Shown here one piece after another: positions 1 through 9,807 of a DNA stretch of 64,000 nt (the stretch's first letter is position 1; every line of letters starts with the position of its first letter). The notes under the pieces were generated by a model. That model was not told the DNA's origin, made no database searches, and saw only the letters and a program-made list of their open reading frames with translations. Location: the NCBI GenBank assembly GCA_003138975.1, contig PLHQ01000068.1, positions 79,636 through 143,635 of the forward strand, read 5' to 3'. This DNA is from Acidobacteriaceae bacterium (GTDB taxonomy: Bacteria; Acidobacteriota; Terriglobia; Terriglobales; Acidobacteriaceae). Made by a program: the position numbers and the translations under genes.

Positions 1-201
1 GCCAAGGGCGATTGGACGCGAGCCCACGAATCCGCTCAGCAGGACGAAGGCCCCGAGGGTTCGTGGGTTCACGCCTACCTGCATCGCAAAGAAGGGGATC
101 AGGGCAACGCAGTCTACTGGTATGGCCGGGCAGGGAAGCCTGTGTGCCGAGAGCCACTGGATGCGGAATGGCTCAGCATCATGAGAGATTTGCTGGGATA
201 G
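1..201 (+). CDS. Conserved hypothetical protein, 5'-truncated by window edge
   Basis: Frame 1 open from base 1 to TAG at 199-201: AKGDWTRAHESAQQDEGPEGSWVHAYLHRKEGDQGNAVYWYGRAGKPVCREPLDAEWLSIMRDLLG; protein-like composition; not in the ORF track because it has no in-window start. Confidence 0.65.
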   Translation, partial: AKGDWTRAHESAQQDEGPEGSWVHAYLHRKEGDQGNAVYWYGRAGKPVCREPLDAEWLSIMRDLLG

Positions 202-697
202 TGGACTGTGAAACGGCTAGAGTGCTGACGCCACTCCCTTCTGATCAGCCTCAGGCATGAGAGTGAATTCTTCATGTCGCTGGCTTTCCGTTACGATCTC
301 TCGGGCTATGGTTTCGGCCGCCATGACACAATCAGGTATCGAAATATTTATTCGCCGAGTGTGAACGGTGATTGGGCTATTAAGGATGCGGAAATCATGC
401 TCGGTATCGAGTTCCGTGTGCGGGTACATCAGGTATGTGCGTGGGCATTTGAGGACGGTTCCCTGATCGAGCTAGAGCCGTGCTCCACGCATTACGAGAT
501 GTACGACAAGTAAATCCGAAATGCAGAATTTCGGGTTCGGAGGTGAAGTCGAAGGAATGGCGCGACGGTCTGGTGCCGCCCAGCCGATTTCCGGCTCCGG
601 CTGTCTCCACCGCCGCTCCGATTGCGGGTGGAGCGGTCCTGACACGGAATGAACTTCTTTCCAGAGCCACACTTTTCCAGAGCCTTACTCACATGGA

Positions 698-757
698 TCA
701 TTCCGTCCTCTCTGACTGCTCATCCTCCCTCCGGGGCGGTCGGTAGCGTCCGCACAT
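698..757 (-). pseudogene. 5' remnant of an SRAP (YedK/HMCES-type) gene
   Basis: ATG at 757 gives MCGRYRPPRREDEQSERTE*; MCGRYR is the conserved SRAP start containing catalytic Cys2. The 35 bp around the start (740-774) recur at 11802-11836. Confidence 0.45.
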
Positions 758-1038
758 GGGGAGATTATGGCAGACAGAGCCTCAATTCTAACCACCCCTG
801 CACCCACAGGGCTGGCGCACCGTCCCCTTTCGTAACTATGGCGACCTTTCCAGCAGCGGTACAGTTAACTTGGGATACAAGGTTCATGAGCACAGGTTCA
901 CGTATGCCGATCTCACTACAGAAGCCAGCCGACAGTTAGGGCGAATGGCTATTTATCAACTTATCAGGGTCCCTGTCTGGGTTAGGATCACGACGGCGGC
1001 CGGCGTTGGGGATCGGTATCGAGTTTTGGTTTTGAATT

Positions 1039-4000
1039 ATGTCAATGCAATACCGCCTCACGCGAGCACTCAGGTACGCGACGATTGCGCTGTTTATCGC
1101 GGCAGGCTGCGAGGCGTTCGAACATCTTATCTTTCCAACTCTTACCGTTTGGCAGTCGCATATTACGGCAATCTTGGCCTGCACCACTATTGTTTTCCTT
1201 CTAGCCTCAGTAGGATTCCCCCTCGAACGAAGTAAGCAGCAGCAATTACACGAGATCAGTGGGCGCAGTCGGGTGCAAGATGCGATGACAGAAAGCGAAG
1301 CCCGCTATCGCTCGCTGTTTGAAAACATGTTGGAAGGATTCGCATACTGCGAGATGCTTTTTGACGACCGTGGTCGTCCAACAGATTTTGTCTACCTCGC
1401 CGTCAACGGCGCATTTGGAACGTTGACCGGCCTGAGAAATGTCGTGGGCAAGAAATTTACCGATGTTATCCCGAGGGAGAAGGACTCGCAGCCCGAGCTG
1501 TTTGAGAGATATGGCCGAGTGGTACTGACTGGTACGCCAGAAAGATTCGAGATCGAAATTAAGGCCTTAGGGATGTGGTTCTCCATCTCAGCCTATGGTG
1601 CGGGAAAAGGTTGCTTTGTCGCTACGTTTGATAACATCACTGAGCGCAAGCAGGCTGAGGAAGCTCTGTTGTTCAAAACTGCGCTGCTGGAGGCGCAAGC
1701 TGAAACGACAATTGATGGCATCCTCGCCGTCGACGAGTCCGATCACATCGTTCTGGCAAACAAGCAATTTGGGCGCAACTTCGAAATACCGGATGAACAG
1801 CTGAGCACACGAGACGATCTTATCGTGCTCAAGCACGTGACGGATAGAGTCGAAGACCCTGACGCCTTCATCGAGAGGGTCGAGTATCTCAATAGCCATC
1901 GGGATGAAAAGAGCAGGGATGAGCTTAGACTCAAGAATGGGAAGATTTTCGACCGATACTCTGCGCCTCTCGTTGACTCAAGAAGGCAGTATCGCGGTCG
2001 AATCTGGTACTTTCGCGACATCACGGACCGCAAAGTCGCGGAAGGGCGTGTCCAATACTTAGCCTACTACGATGCCCTGACCGGACTACCCAATCGGACT
2101 CTTCTTCAGGATCGCTTGACCAAGACCCTCGCTGGCGCTCGTCGGCAAAAAGACAAAGTTGCGCTTCTGTTCCTCGACCTCGACGGGTTCAAGAACATCA
2201 ACGACTCGTTAGGACACGCAGTCGGCGACCTCCTTTTGCAAGAAATCGCAGCACGGCTTAAGACGTGGGGACGTGAACAGGACACCGTCGCCCGGCTGGG
2301 TGGCGACGAATTCCTCATCATGCTGACTGGCGTAAAGGACGTGCCCGACGTCGCGGTTGCCGCCGAGCGCCTCATGGATGCCATGACCGCTGCATTCGTT
2401 GTTCAGGGCCACTCACTCAGTATCGGCTGTTGCATCGGAATCAGTATCTTTCCGGAACACGGTGCGGACGGCGAAACGCTGATCAGCCGAGCCGATGCGG
2501 CCATGTATAGCGCCAAAGAGTATGGACGCAACAACTTCCGGTTTTTTACGGAGGACATGAATACTCAGGTAGTGGAGCGATTGACCTTAGAGAACAGCTT
2601 GCGTTTGGCACTGGAGAAAAAAGAACTCTTTCTCGTCTATCAACCGCAGATGGATATCGCCACTGGAAGGATCACCGGACTGGAGGCACTCCTCCGCTGG
2701 CGACACCCGGAATTGGGCCTTGTGCCCCCTGACAAGTTCATACGAATTGCCGAGAACAGCGGTCTAATTGTCCCTATTGGGGAATGGGTGCTCAGGACCG
2801 CCTGTTCTCAAGCCCGGAAATGGCAAGATGAGGGTTTCCCTGCGCTGACCGTCGCAGTAAATGTATCTGCGATCCAGTTTCGTCAAGAGAGCTTCGGCGA
2901 AGTCATTAGGAAGGTGCTGCACGAGACTAGGCTCCCGCCGCAATACCTCGAACTGGAACTCACGGAAAGCCTCTTGCTCACGAATGCAGACCTGATGTTA
3001 TCAGTCATTCAGAAATTAAAGGCGGCTGGAGTGACACTGGCGATTGACGACTTTGGAACTGGGTACTCCAACTTCACCTCCTTGAGGCGGTTTGGGGTCA
3101 ACAAGCTCAAAATCGACCGCTCGTTTATCAGCGACGTTGCCACGAATCCAGATGACTCAGCGATCACAGCCGCAATCATCAACATGGCAAAGAGCCTGAG
3201 GCTCAAGGTGATTGCCGAAGGGGTCGAAAACGAAGCGCAGATGTCGTTCTTGCGGGCTCATCATTGTGACGAGATTCAAGGGTACTACTTCAGCAGGCCC
3301 TTGGCATTTGACAACGTTGCTGACAAACTGCGAGACAACGTCGTTCAAACGCAAGCCGAGCATAAGCCGACAGGTGATAATGGCGACAACAAACCTTATG
3401 AGGTGAGCATTTCACTTATGTCCATAGGACTTGCACTTTTGGTGTCCGCTGATCCAGTTACAATTCAGCAGTTCAGCCTCGCCCTGCGAGAATTGTCTAT
3501 TTCGCCGGATGCATGTCAGGACGCGGCAAGCGCGGGTCTTCTCCTGAAGAGCCGAAAATTCGATGCCGTTATCGTTGATCTTCAACTAGGAGAGCAGTCC
3601 GGACACATTCTGGACGAGGCACGTCTCTCCCCATCGAACCGGACGGCGGTCACGTTCGGCATCGGCGATAATGATGCGAAAGTTACGTCGGCTTTCCGCA
3701 AGAAATCTCAGTTTGTCTTCGAAAGACCGCTCTCTGCGCAGTCGATCCACAAAACTCTCAAGCCTGCATACGGGCTCATCCTGAGAGAACGGAGACGCTA
3801 CTTCCGTTACCCGGTCTCCATTCCAGTCATCATCCGGAGCGAGAGAATACAGGAAGTTTGGTGCAACAGCGTAAATATCAGCGGAGGGGGTATGGCTTTG
3901 AGCACGCAGGTTCCGCTCCTTCCCGGAGAAAGCGTCCGTGTTCAGTTCACACTACCCGATCACACGGTACCCTTCTTCGCAGAATCGACGATCTGCTGGT

Positions 4001-4149
4001 CGAAAACAGGCCGTTTGGGAGTTCGCTTCGTATCCATTTCGGACGAGCAGAAGTCCGAACTACAGGTCTGGCTATCCCAAAAGCTGGAAGAGACACTTCC
4101 CGAATTCGTTGCCGAGCAATTCCGAAAGGAAGAACGTGGCTCCAATTAA
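1039..4149 (+). CDS. PAS-PAS-GGDEF-EAL protein with degenerate receiver-like and C-terminal PilZ domain (c-di-GMP turnover)
   Basis: 1036 aa; N-terminal TM segments, PAS repeats (ITERKQAEEAL, ITDRKVAEGRV), RLGGDEF, GLEALLRWRHPE, DDFGTGYSN, PilZ motifs RRRYFRYPV and NISGGGMAL. Confidence 0.92.
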   Translation: MSMQYRLTRALRYATIALFIAAGCEAFEHLIFPTLTVWQSHITAILACTTIVFLLASVGFPLERSKQQQLHEISGRSRVQDAMTESEARYRSLFENMLEGFAYCEMLFDDRGRPTDFVYLAVNGAFGTLTGLRNVVGKKFTDVIPREKDSQPELFERYGRVVLTGTPERFEIEIKALGMWFSISAYGAGKGCFVATFDNITERKQAEEALLFKTALLEAQAETTIDGILAVDESDHIVLANKQFGRNFEIPDEQLSTRDDLIVLKHVTDRVEDPDAFIERVEYLNSHRDEKSRDELRLKNGKIFDRYSAPLVDSRRQYRGRIWYFRDITDRKVAEGRVQYLAYYDALTGLPNRTLLQDRLTKTLAGARRQKDKVALLFLDLDGFKNINDSLGHAVGDLLLQEIAARLKTWGREQDTVARLGGDEFLIMLTGVKDVPDVAVAAERLMDAMTAAFVVQGHSLSIGCCIGISIFPEHGADGETLISRADAAMYSAKEYGRNNFRFFTEDMNTQVVERLTLENSLRLALEKKELFLVYQPQMDIATGRITGLEALLRWRHPELGLVPPDKFIRIAENSGLIVPIGEWVLRTACSQARKWQDEGFPALTVAVNVSAIQFRQESFGEVIRKVLHETRLPPQYLELELTESLLLTNADLMLSVIQKLKAAGVTLAIDDFGTGYSNFTSLRRFGVNKLKIDRSFISDVATNPDDSAITAAIINMAKSLRLKVIAEGVENEAQMSFLRAHHCDEIQGYYFSRPLAFDNVADKLRDNVVQTQAEHKPTGDNGDNKPYEVSISLMSIGLALLVSADPVTIQQFSLALRELSISPDACQDAASAGLLLKSRKFDAVIVDLQLGEQSGHILDEARLSPSNRTAVTFGIGDNDAKVTSAFRKKSQFVFERPLSAQSIHKTLKPAYGLILRERRRYFRYPVSIPVIIRSERIQEVWCNSVNISGGGMALSTQVPLLPGESVRVQFTLPDHTVPFFAESTICWSKTGRLGVRFVSISDEQKSELQVWLSQKLEETLPEFVAEQFRKEERGSN

Positions 4150-4197
4150 TACGTTGAGTCAGAAGCCCGATGACAATTCCGGTGCATGAACAGAAGC

Positions 4198-5218
4198 TCA
4201 CACTTTGAAGAAATCTTCCTCGTTACCGCCGTCCGATTCGCCACTACCCACGCATTGTCCGCAATTCAGGCCCGGACGCAACGCAACTCGTTTAATGATC
4301 CGCAGCAAATGCGTATCGGGATTTCCCTGCCTGTTGGGGAACACCAATCCATTGCCCGGACACCTTTTGTGACGAGCCGCCAGCCGCTCGGCAAGCTTGT
4401 CATTGATGCCGATGTTGCGCTGTTCGCTATCCTTCACCTGCCAGTGATAACGTTCCCGCTTGCTATAGACCTTGACTTCTTTGGTCCGCAGATTGATGTC
4501 CGGCCACTCCACATGCGCCCCTTCACCATTCCGAAAATTGACCCGAGGAAAAATTCCAGCACATCCGTCTCATCTACATCCGCAAATTGCAGTAGGTGTG
4601 CCAGCACTTCGGGGTCATAGGCGACCACTTTCTTCTCCTCATAGGTAGGCCAGTCACTTTGCGGAATGAGTTTCTTGCACCCATAGGTGTTGAGAAAACT
4701 CACCGTGTTCAAGAAATGGTTGTATGTGGTACGCGGATCGTTGTACTTGCCAATCGAAGTTTTCTGCATGCGCAAGAAAACTTTGAACACTCGCAGATCG
4801 TCTCCGTCATTCTCGTCCATGTAGGTTTTCTTGCAGAATTCGGTGAACAGTTTCAAGCAAAGTGTGTAGCACTGACGGGTATGCTTGCGCCAGTCTTTCC
4901 GAGCATCTTTGCCAGTCGTCATATACTCGCTAATCGCAGCCGCCAGTGTGAGCCGGGGTTCTTCCTTCGGCGACTTCAGATGAGGCAGGGCCTCGGTGAC
5001 TGGCACCATGCCACGCTCCATCTCACGCAGCAGTTTTTCTTTTCGGGCTTTGGCATCCAACGCAAGTGGGGCTCGGAGCCGACCGCTTCCCATTTTCCCG
5101 CACAGCGCAAGTAGTATTCCCCGTCCTGTGGCTTCAGACGGGTCTGCTTATTGTCTTGGTAGATGGGCTTGCTGAATTTTCCGTGGCGACGAATCCACAA
5201 ACTGACTGTCCGGATCAT
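4198..5218 (-). pseudogene. Degraded tyrosine recombinase (phage-type integrase), two frameshifts and C-terminal truncation
   Basis: Three collinear minus-strand ORFs in three frames: KFSKPIYQDNKQTRLKPQDGEYYLRC / KARKEKLLREMERG...KDWRKHTRQCYTLCLKLFTEFCKKTYMDEN / VEWPDINLRTKEVKVYSKRERYHWQVKDSEQRNIGINDKLAERLAARHKRCPGNGLVFPNRQGNPDTHLLRIIKRVALRPGL, then a stop before the HxxR..Y catalytic block. Confidence 0.75.
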
Positions 5219-5254
5219 AGGGGCTGCATTGCTAATGCGAGATAATGCCCAGAC

Positions 5255-6025
5255 ATGTTCCGAACCCGATTCAAGAACGAAATCGTCGCAGAATTTCTGC
5301 CTCCCTCGCGACCGAGGAAAAAACAGAAGCTCATCATCTTGTGCGACGGGATGCCTTCGATTCCTCGCAAACAGCAATTGTCTGAATTTCTCGCTGCCAA
5401 AGGCTTTTGGGTGATCTACCTGCGCTATCGCGGTGCGTGGGAAAGCGGCGGTGAGTTTCTGGCGAAGTCACCGCATGAAGACATCCTCGATGTGCTCGAC
5501 GAATTGCCAAAGGAACTGGAAGAAATTGCGTTTGGTCAGAGATTCCGGCTGGCACCACATCAGGTCTTTGTAATTGGCGGCAGCTTCGGCGGTGCGGCGG
5601 CGATCTTGTTGTCGCTAGATCGACGAGTCACGCGGGTAGTCGCGAATTGCCCGGTCGTGGACTGGAGCATTCTGGACGAGGCTGAGAAGGCGGAAACTTC
5701 CAAAGAGAATTATGCGGGCTATATCCGTGAAGCGTTCGGCGATGGCTATCGGCTTTCGGATGTGAACTGGAAGAAGCTCCGGAGTGGCACCTTCTACAAT
5801 CCGTGGCACCGCAGAAAGGAAATCGACGGCTCCAAGGTGATGATGTTTCACGCCAAGGACGATCCGAACGTCCCCTATGAACGCACCAGACAGTTCGCGG
5901 AACTCACGGACGCGGCATTGAAGTCGATTAACAAGGGTGGGCACATCAGCACAGATTACGTTGTTAGGAAGTATTGGGCTCGAATCAAAACCTTCTTCGA
6001 TTCGGCTGGTATTCCTGTCCGTTAA
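5255..6025 (+). CDS. Alpha/beta hydrolase
   Basis: 256 aa; GGSFGGAAA nucleophile elbow (GxSxG), DDPNVPYERT acid region, late GGH histidine. Confidence 0.8.
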   Translation: MFRTRFKNEIVAEFLPPSRPRKKQKLIILCDGMPSIPRKQQLSEFLAAKGFWVIYLRYRGAWESGGEFLAKSPHEDILDVLDELPKELEEIAFGQRFRLAPHQVFVIGGSFGGAAAILLSLDRRVTRVVANCPVVDWSILDEAEKAETSKENYAGYIREAFGDGYRLSDVNWKKLRSGTFYNPWHRRKEIDGSKVMMFHAKDDPNVPYERTRQFAELTDAALKSINKGGHISTDYVVRKYWARIKTFFDSAGIPVR

Positions 6026-6079
6026 CAAGCCTTCTTGAGTTTTCTGCTACCCTTGCATACCAATCGAAAAGGAGAACCC

Positions 6080-6658
6080 ATGCGAAAACTTCTCCCCACC
6101 ATGCTGCTGTGTCTTCTTGCTCTGCCTGCCATTTCTCAGGAAAAGCAGCCCTCCGACAATCCCCTCAGCGCATTCACTAAGCGCGTCTACGGATTTCAGA
6201 AGGGAATTCTGCTCCGCTCCGCCGAAAAGATGCCAGAGGAGGATTACAACTTCAAGCCCACCGAGACGGTTCGCAGCTACGGCCAGATCATCGGACACTT
6301 GGCCGACGCGCAATACCTGTTCTGTTCCAAAGTGCTCGACGAGAAAAACCCCGAGCCGAAGATCGAGCAGACCAAGACCTCGAAGGCCGATCTGATCGCC
6401 GCTCTCAAGACCGCCTTCGCCTACTGCGACAAGGCCTACGATGGCATGACCGACGCGTCTGGAGGTCAAATAGTGAAGCTGTTCGGAACAGATACGCCGA
6501 AGCTAGGCGTCCTGAACTTCAACAATGTACACAATATGGAACACTACGGAAACCTCGTCACCTACATGAGGATCAAGGGCATCGTTCCTCCTACCAGCGA
6601 GCAGGGGCAAATGCCCGCACCAAAGCAGGAGAAACCCGAATCACAGCCAAAGAAGTAA
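6080..6658 (+). CDS. DinB family protein with signal peptide
   Basis: ATG at 6080 preceded by GGAG; MRKLLPTMLLCLLALPAISQ signal; EDYNFKPTETVRSYGQIIGHLADAQYLFC and NNVHNMEHYGNLVTYMRIKG DinB motifs. Confidence 0.85.
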   Translation: MRKLLPTMLLCLLALPAISQEKQPSDNPLSAFTKRVYGFQKGILLRSAEKMPEEDYNFKPTETVRSYGQIIGHLADAQYLFCSKVLDEKNPEPKIEQTKTSKADLIAALKTAFAYCDKAYDGMTDASGGQIVKLFGTDTPKLGVLNFNNVHNMEHYGNLVTYMRIKGIVPPTSEQGQMPAPKQEKPESQPKK

Positions 6659-6669
6659 AGCGATTGTGT

Positions 6670-6690
6670 GGGCGGGCACTCTGCCCGCCC
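6670..6690. terminator. GC-rich hairpin between convergent genes
   Basis: GGGCGGGC-ACTCT-GCCCGCCC perfect 8-bp stem, between genes ending 6658 (+) and 6760 (-); no clear T tract. Confidence 0.4.
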
Positions 6691-6759
6691 GCGTCCCCTA
6701 ATTACTCGATGGCAGCTTCTCAATATCTCCGTTTGGCTTCACTGTGAACTCTTTTCACA

Positions 6760-7188
6760 TTAGTCAACCAGATCAATCCGAACAGTGAGGAGTTCTGTTC
6801 CGAAGAAGCACACCGCTCTCGCATTCCCGGCACTGCTCGGCAATTGACTTGCGAGCCAGCGTTGGCGCTCACGCGGCTCGTCGTCCGAGAGCAGATGGGC
6901 TGTGCCCGCATGCCAGTCATACCTTAGTCCCTCACGCAGCTTCAGGCGTACATGCGGATCACGCTCAATGTTGCGGACGTATCCCGCTTTCATGCCATGC
7001 TCTGCTACTAACCAGAACTGGTTGCCGATACGTCCGTCACCCACGGGAGTGCGACGTGGCTTCCCGGTCTGCCGTCCTTTCGTTTCGAGCAACGCATATC
7101 CGGGCAGCGGCACGCCCATCGCAAGCGCGAGCTTAATCGGCGGATTGAGCAAGTATTTCTGAAGGGTGTGGACAATCCGATGCTTCAT
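6760..7188 (-). CDS. Nitroreductase family deazaflavin-dependent oxidoreductase (Ddn-like)
   Basis: ALLETKGRQTGKPRRTPVGDGRIGNQFWLVAEHGMKAGYVRNIERDPHVRLKL motif of the family. Confidence 0.8.
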   Translation of the reverse strand: MKHRIVHTLQKYLLNPPIKLALAMGVPLPGYALLETKGRQTGKPRRTPVGDGRIGNQFWLVAEHGMKAGYVRNIERDPHVRLKLREGLRYDWHAGTAHLLSDDEPRERQRWLASQLPSSAGNARAVCFFGTELLTVRIDLVD

Positions 7189-7223
7189 TTTGTAATTGAA
7201 CTCCGTTCGGTTAAAGATAACCT

Positions 7224-7790
7224 ATGCTCACCGACGCTCCTCCGCGCAAGGCGAACCGGGCGGGATTTCTTGAGAGTGACCGAATCAGGGCACTCGATCT
7301 GCCACGGAACGGGCATTTGCAGGAGATTGCCCAGAGCCTCGAATCCGCGATGGAGGCGGACAACATTCGAGATGTTCGGAGCGCCTGCGCCGAGTTTCTG
7401 GCGAGCGCCTCAACCTTCTATGAAGTTCCGACGTGTGGCGTGCGCGTGCTTGCGGCCCGACCACTGCGAGTTCGCGAAAACTGGTCAACAGAGCTTTTCG
7501 GAGACTACACCGCCGAGACTATGCTGATCCGCGTGTGGATGCGGACGGCGGTGCGAAAAGAGATCACGTCCTTTGGAACATTCCTGAGCACCCTATGCCA
7601 CGAGTTCTGCCATCATGTCGATTATCAGAAGTTCGAGTTCCACGATTCGTGGCATACTCGCGGCTTCTACGAGCGAGCGGCTGTGCTCTACCACCATGCG
7701 CGTGGGACACCGCAAAAGAAACTGTTCTGGCTGCCTGTGGCACGTGGGCGCTGGCGTATTGACTGGCCGAGAACGAATCGGAGTCGGTAG
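7224..7790 (+). CDS. SprT-like / zinc metallopeptidase-like protein
   Basis: TLCHEFCHHVDYQKFEF HExxH zinc motif followed by DSWHTRGFYERA. Confidence 0.65.
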   Translation: MLTDAPPRKANRAGFLESDRIRALDLPRNGHLQEIAQSLESAMEADNIRDVRSACAEFLASASTFYEVPTCGVRVLAARPLRVRENWSTELFGDYTAETMLIRVWMRTAVRKEITSFGTFLSTLCHEFCHHVDYQKFEFHDSWHTRGFYERAAVLYHHARGTPQKKLFWLPVARGRWRIDWPRTNRSR

Positions 7791-7832
7791 CCCCGGATTT
7801 CGGATGCCGGTGCTAAGCTGACATCATTTAAC

Positions 7833-8162
7833 ATGTCTCGTCGAACCACATCCACTCTCATTACCGTGCTCACGTTTCTCGCGGCGTCAACCGCCCAGCA
7901 GCCTACGCCGACAGCACCCAGTTCAAACCCGCATCATGAGCCCATTACCGAAGACCTCTCGCACGGTGCAACCTTCAAATTCAAAATCGCGCCCGACCTG
8001 CCGGAGTTCACTTTCAAAGTGCTTCCCAACGTGCAACAGCCAGATGGAGAAGGGAGCCCTCAGTCCACCATCGCAGATGTACAGGTCTTCCGGGGAGAGT
8101 CTAAGGAACCATTGCAGAGCCTTGGAGATTGCGTATGGCTCGGACGCATGCGATCCCACTGA
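7833..8162 (+). CDS. Hypothetical secreted protein, possibly truncated
   Basis: Signal-like N-terminus MSRRTTSTLITVLTFLAASTAQQ; VQVFRGESKEPLQSL segment near an abrupt C-terminus. Confidence 0.4.
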   Translation: MSRRTTSTLITVLTFLAASTAQQPTPTAPSSNPHHEPITEDLSHGATFKFKIAPDLPEFTFKVLPNVQQPDGEGSPQSTIADVQVFRGESKEPLQSLGDCVWLGRMRSH

Positions 8163-8330
8163 TCCATTTGGCGAAGTGGGCAAGAAATAGAGCGAGCTTA
8201 TAGGTGCAGTGTTTCGAATAGAGTTGAATAGCAATGATGCAACGTTTTGAATTGCACCATCATGAGCTATTGGTCGTTGCAGAGTCCGCTTGCCCTTCTC
8301 GAAATCAGTCGGTAACTTTTGGAGGCCACC

Positions 8331-8735
8331 ATGTCGTCGCGCACAATCTTTCTAAGCAGGCTGATCGGTCTGTACTGCATTGTCATCGCGGTCTCGATGA
8401 TGACTCGCAGGCAAGCTACCGTGGAGACGGTGACCGCCCTTCTTCAGAATCCGTCGATGATGTTGATCGTCGGCATAATCACGCTGGCCGCTGGGCTGGC
8501 GGTGGTTCTCGCGCACAATATCTGGTCGGGGAGTGCGCTCGTGGTTGTGGTCACCCTCGTCGGTTGGATAACGCTCATCAAGAGCCTATTCTTTTTATTC
8601 CTGCCGCCTGAGATGGAAGCGGGACTTTTCCTTGGGCAGCTTCACTACCGACAACTCTTCTACATGTACACAGCTATTTCGCTCGTCCTCGGCATCTACC
8701 TGACCTATGGCGGATTCAAGTCACGATCCAGTTAG
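8331..8735 (+). CDS. Small integral membrane protein
   Basis: 134 aa, four hydrophobic segments (MLIVGIITLAAGLAVVLAHNIW etc.); ATG at 8331 preceded by GGAG. Confidence 0.7.
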   Translation: MSSRTIFLSRLIGLYCIVIAVSMMTRRQATVETVTALLQNPSMMLIVGIITLAAGLAVVLAHNIWSGSALVVVVTLVGWITLIKSLFFLFLPPEMEAGLFLGQLHYRQLFYMYTAISLVLGIYLTYGGFKSRSS

Positions 8736-8747
8736 CCAGTATCTCCC

Positions 8748-9008
8748 TCACTGAATTGTGCCTTCAGGTTCGCCGAGAGTGCTCCTGTTCTTCCCAATCA
8801 CGCGCACTTCTTTCCCACGGAGACCTGCGTATTTGATCGCCATGCCGAGGAGCGTGTATTCGTACTCTTGGTAGTCGGCGCCAAAGGCGTCTTGCTGAAG
8901 TAACACCAGTTCCGATTCATCCGCGCACGCTTTCGCGAAATCGGGAAGCTTCCTTCTGATGGTGGCGATAAGGCTGGACTCTCGCTGCATCCGTTCGTCA
9001 TCAGTCAT
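8748..9008 (-). CDS. Hypothetical protein
   Basis: 86 aa ORF MTDDERMQRESSLIATIRRKLPDFAKACADESELVLLQQDAFGADYQEYEYTLLGMAIKYAGLRGKEVRVIGKNRST. Confidence 0.55.
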   Translation of the reverse strand: MTDDERMQRESSLIATIRRKLPDFAKACADESELVLLQQDAFGADYQEYEYTLLGMAIKYAGLRGKEVRVIGKNRSTLGEPEGTIQ

Positions 9009-9013
9009 AGTGC

Positions 9014-9216
9014 TATGAGAATAGCCGATTCTGAGTTAGCAGGGTTGCACAGGGCGAGAGCATTCTGCGTCGTCGTTTGCCACGTGATTGATACGAGTGC
9101 TCACGGGATAGCTACGCATCCGCCGGGCATCGCAGGGTTTCAAAGATCGGAAGCTGCGATTACTCCCGCATCCACGGATCGAGCCACAGATCGTAGCCGT
9201 CTGGATCGAGGATGAC
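9014..9216 (-). pseudogene. 3' remnant of an SRAP (YedK/HMCES-type) gene, multiply frameshifted
   Basis: Minus strand: VILDPDGYDLWLDPWMRE* then, in other frames, LKPCDARRMRSYPVSTRINHVANDDAECSRPVQ and TQNRLFS*; matches the SRAP C-terminal half. Confidence 0.7.
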
Positions 9217-9220
9217 GGAC

Positions 9221-9757
9221 CTATGGAAGCAAAGTTGCACGACCCGCAATCTCCCGCAATTGTTCTGAGGTAAGGCCATAGAGCGGCGGTACACTGACAC
9301 CCAGCACTCCGAGGTAGGCGTAAAGTTCGCCGCGATGATGAACCTCGTGCTCGACCATCGAGCGCAAGAGCTTCCGAGTGGTGATCGGGGTTCCGTCCGG
9401 CGACTGACACTTTTGCTGCAATTGGTCGTCGCTTAGCTGCGTCAGCATTTTCATCGATTCGCCGTGCATCCGTTCCATGAATTGCACAACCTCGTCGCGG
9501 CCCTCTGCCAGTTCGCGACCACATCCGGCATAGCGGTTACGCCCACCGCATGCGCACTCCACAAAGACGTTCCTTTCTGTTGCGGCAATGTGTCGGCCGA
9601 GGTCACCGAGCGTAAACTTGCCTGCCGCTGTACGCCACTCGATTTTGTCGGGTGGAATACAGGTAACGACCCGCATAGTGCGCTCCCGGATTTTGCCAAA
9701 GTAATCAAGAAACGACTGGATCGTGTTGATTTCCATGTGAATCATGGTACAGCACAC
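9221..9757 (-). CDS. DinB family protein
   Basis: FTLGDLGRHIAATERNVF; KLLRSMVEHEVHHRGELYAYLGVLGVSVPPLYGLTSEQL (HxxxHRG metal site). Confidence 0.85.
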   Translation of the reverse strand: MCCTMIHMEINTIQSFLDYFGKIRERTMRVVTCIPPDKIEWRTAAGKFTLGDLGRHIAATERNVFVECACGGRNRYAGCGRELAEGRDEVVQFMERMHGESMKMLTQLSDDQLQQKCQSPDGTPITTRKLLRSMVEHEVHHRGELYAYLGVLGVSVPPLYGLTSEQLREIAGRATLLP

Positions 9758-9807
9758 TCATTCGTCGCTACTCTTAGTGTTGGCTTCCCCGCGCATACAA
9801 TGGCGGC

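Noticed and set aside
870-1235. 121-aa plus-strand ORF upstream of and overlapping the GGDEF/EAL gene
   Set aside because: No recognisable motifs and overlaps the well-supported gene start in another frame.
7833-8190. Frameshifted longer version of the secreted protein (VQVFRGESKEPLQSL continuing as EIAYGSDACDPTDPFGEVGKK)
   Set aside because: Suggestive of truncation, but no recognisable continuation in any frame, so not asserted as a pseudogene.
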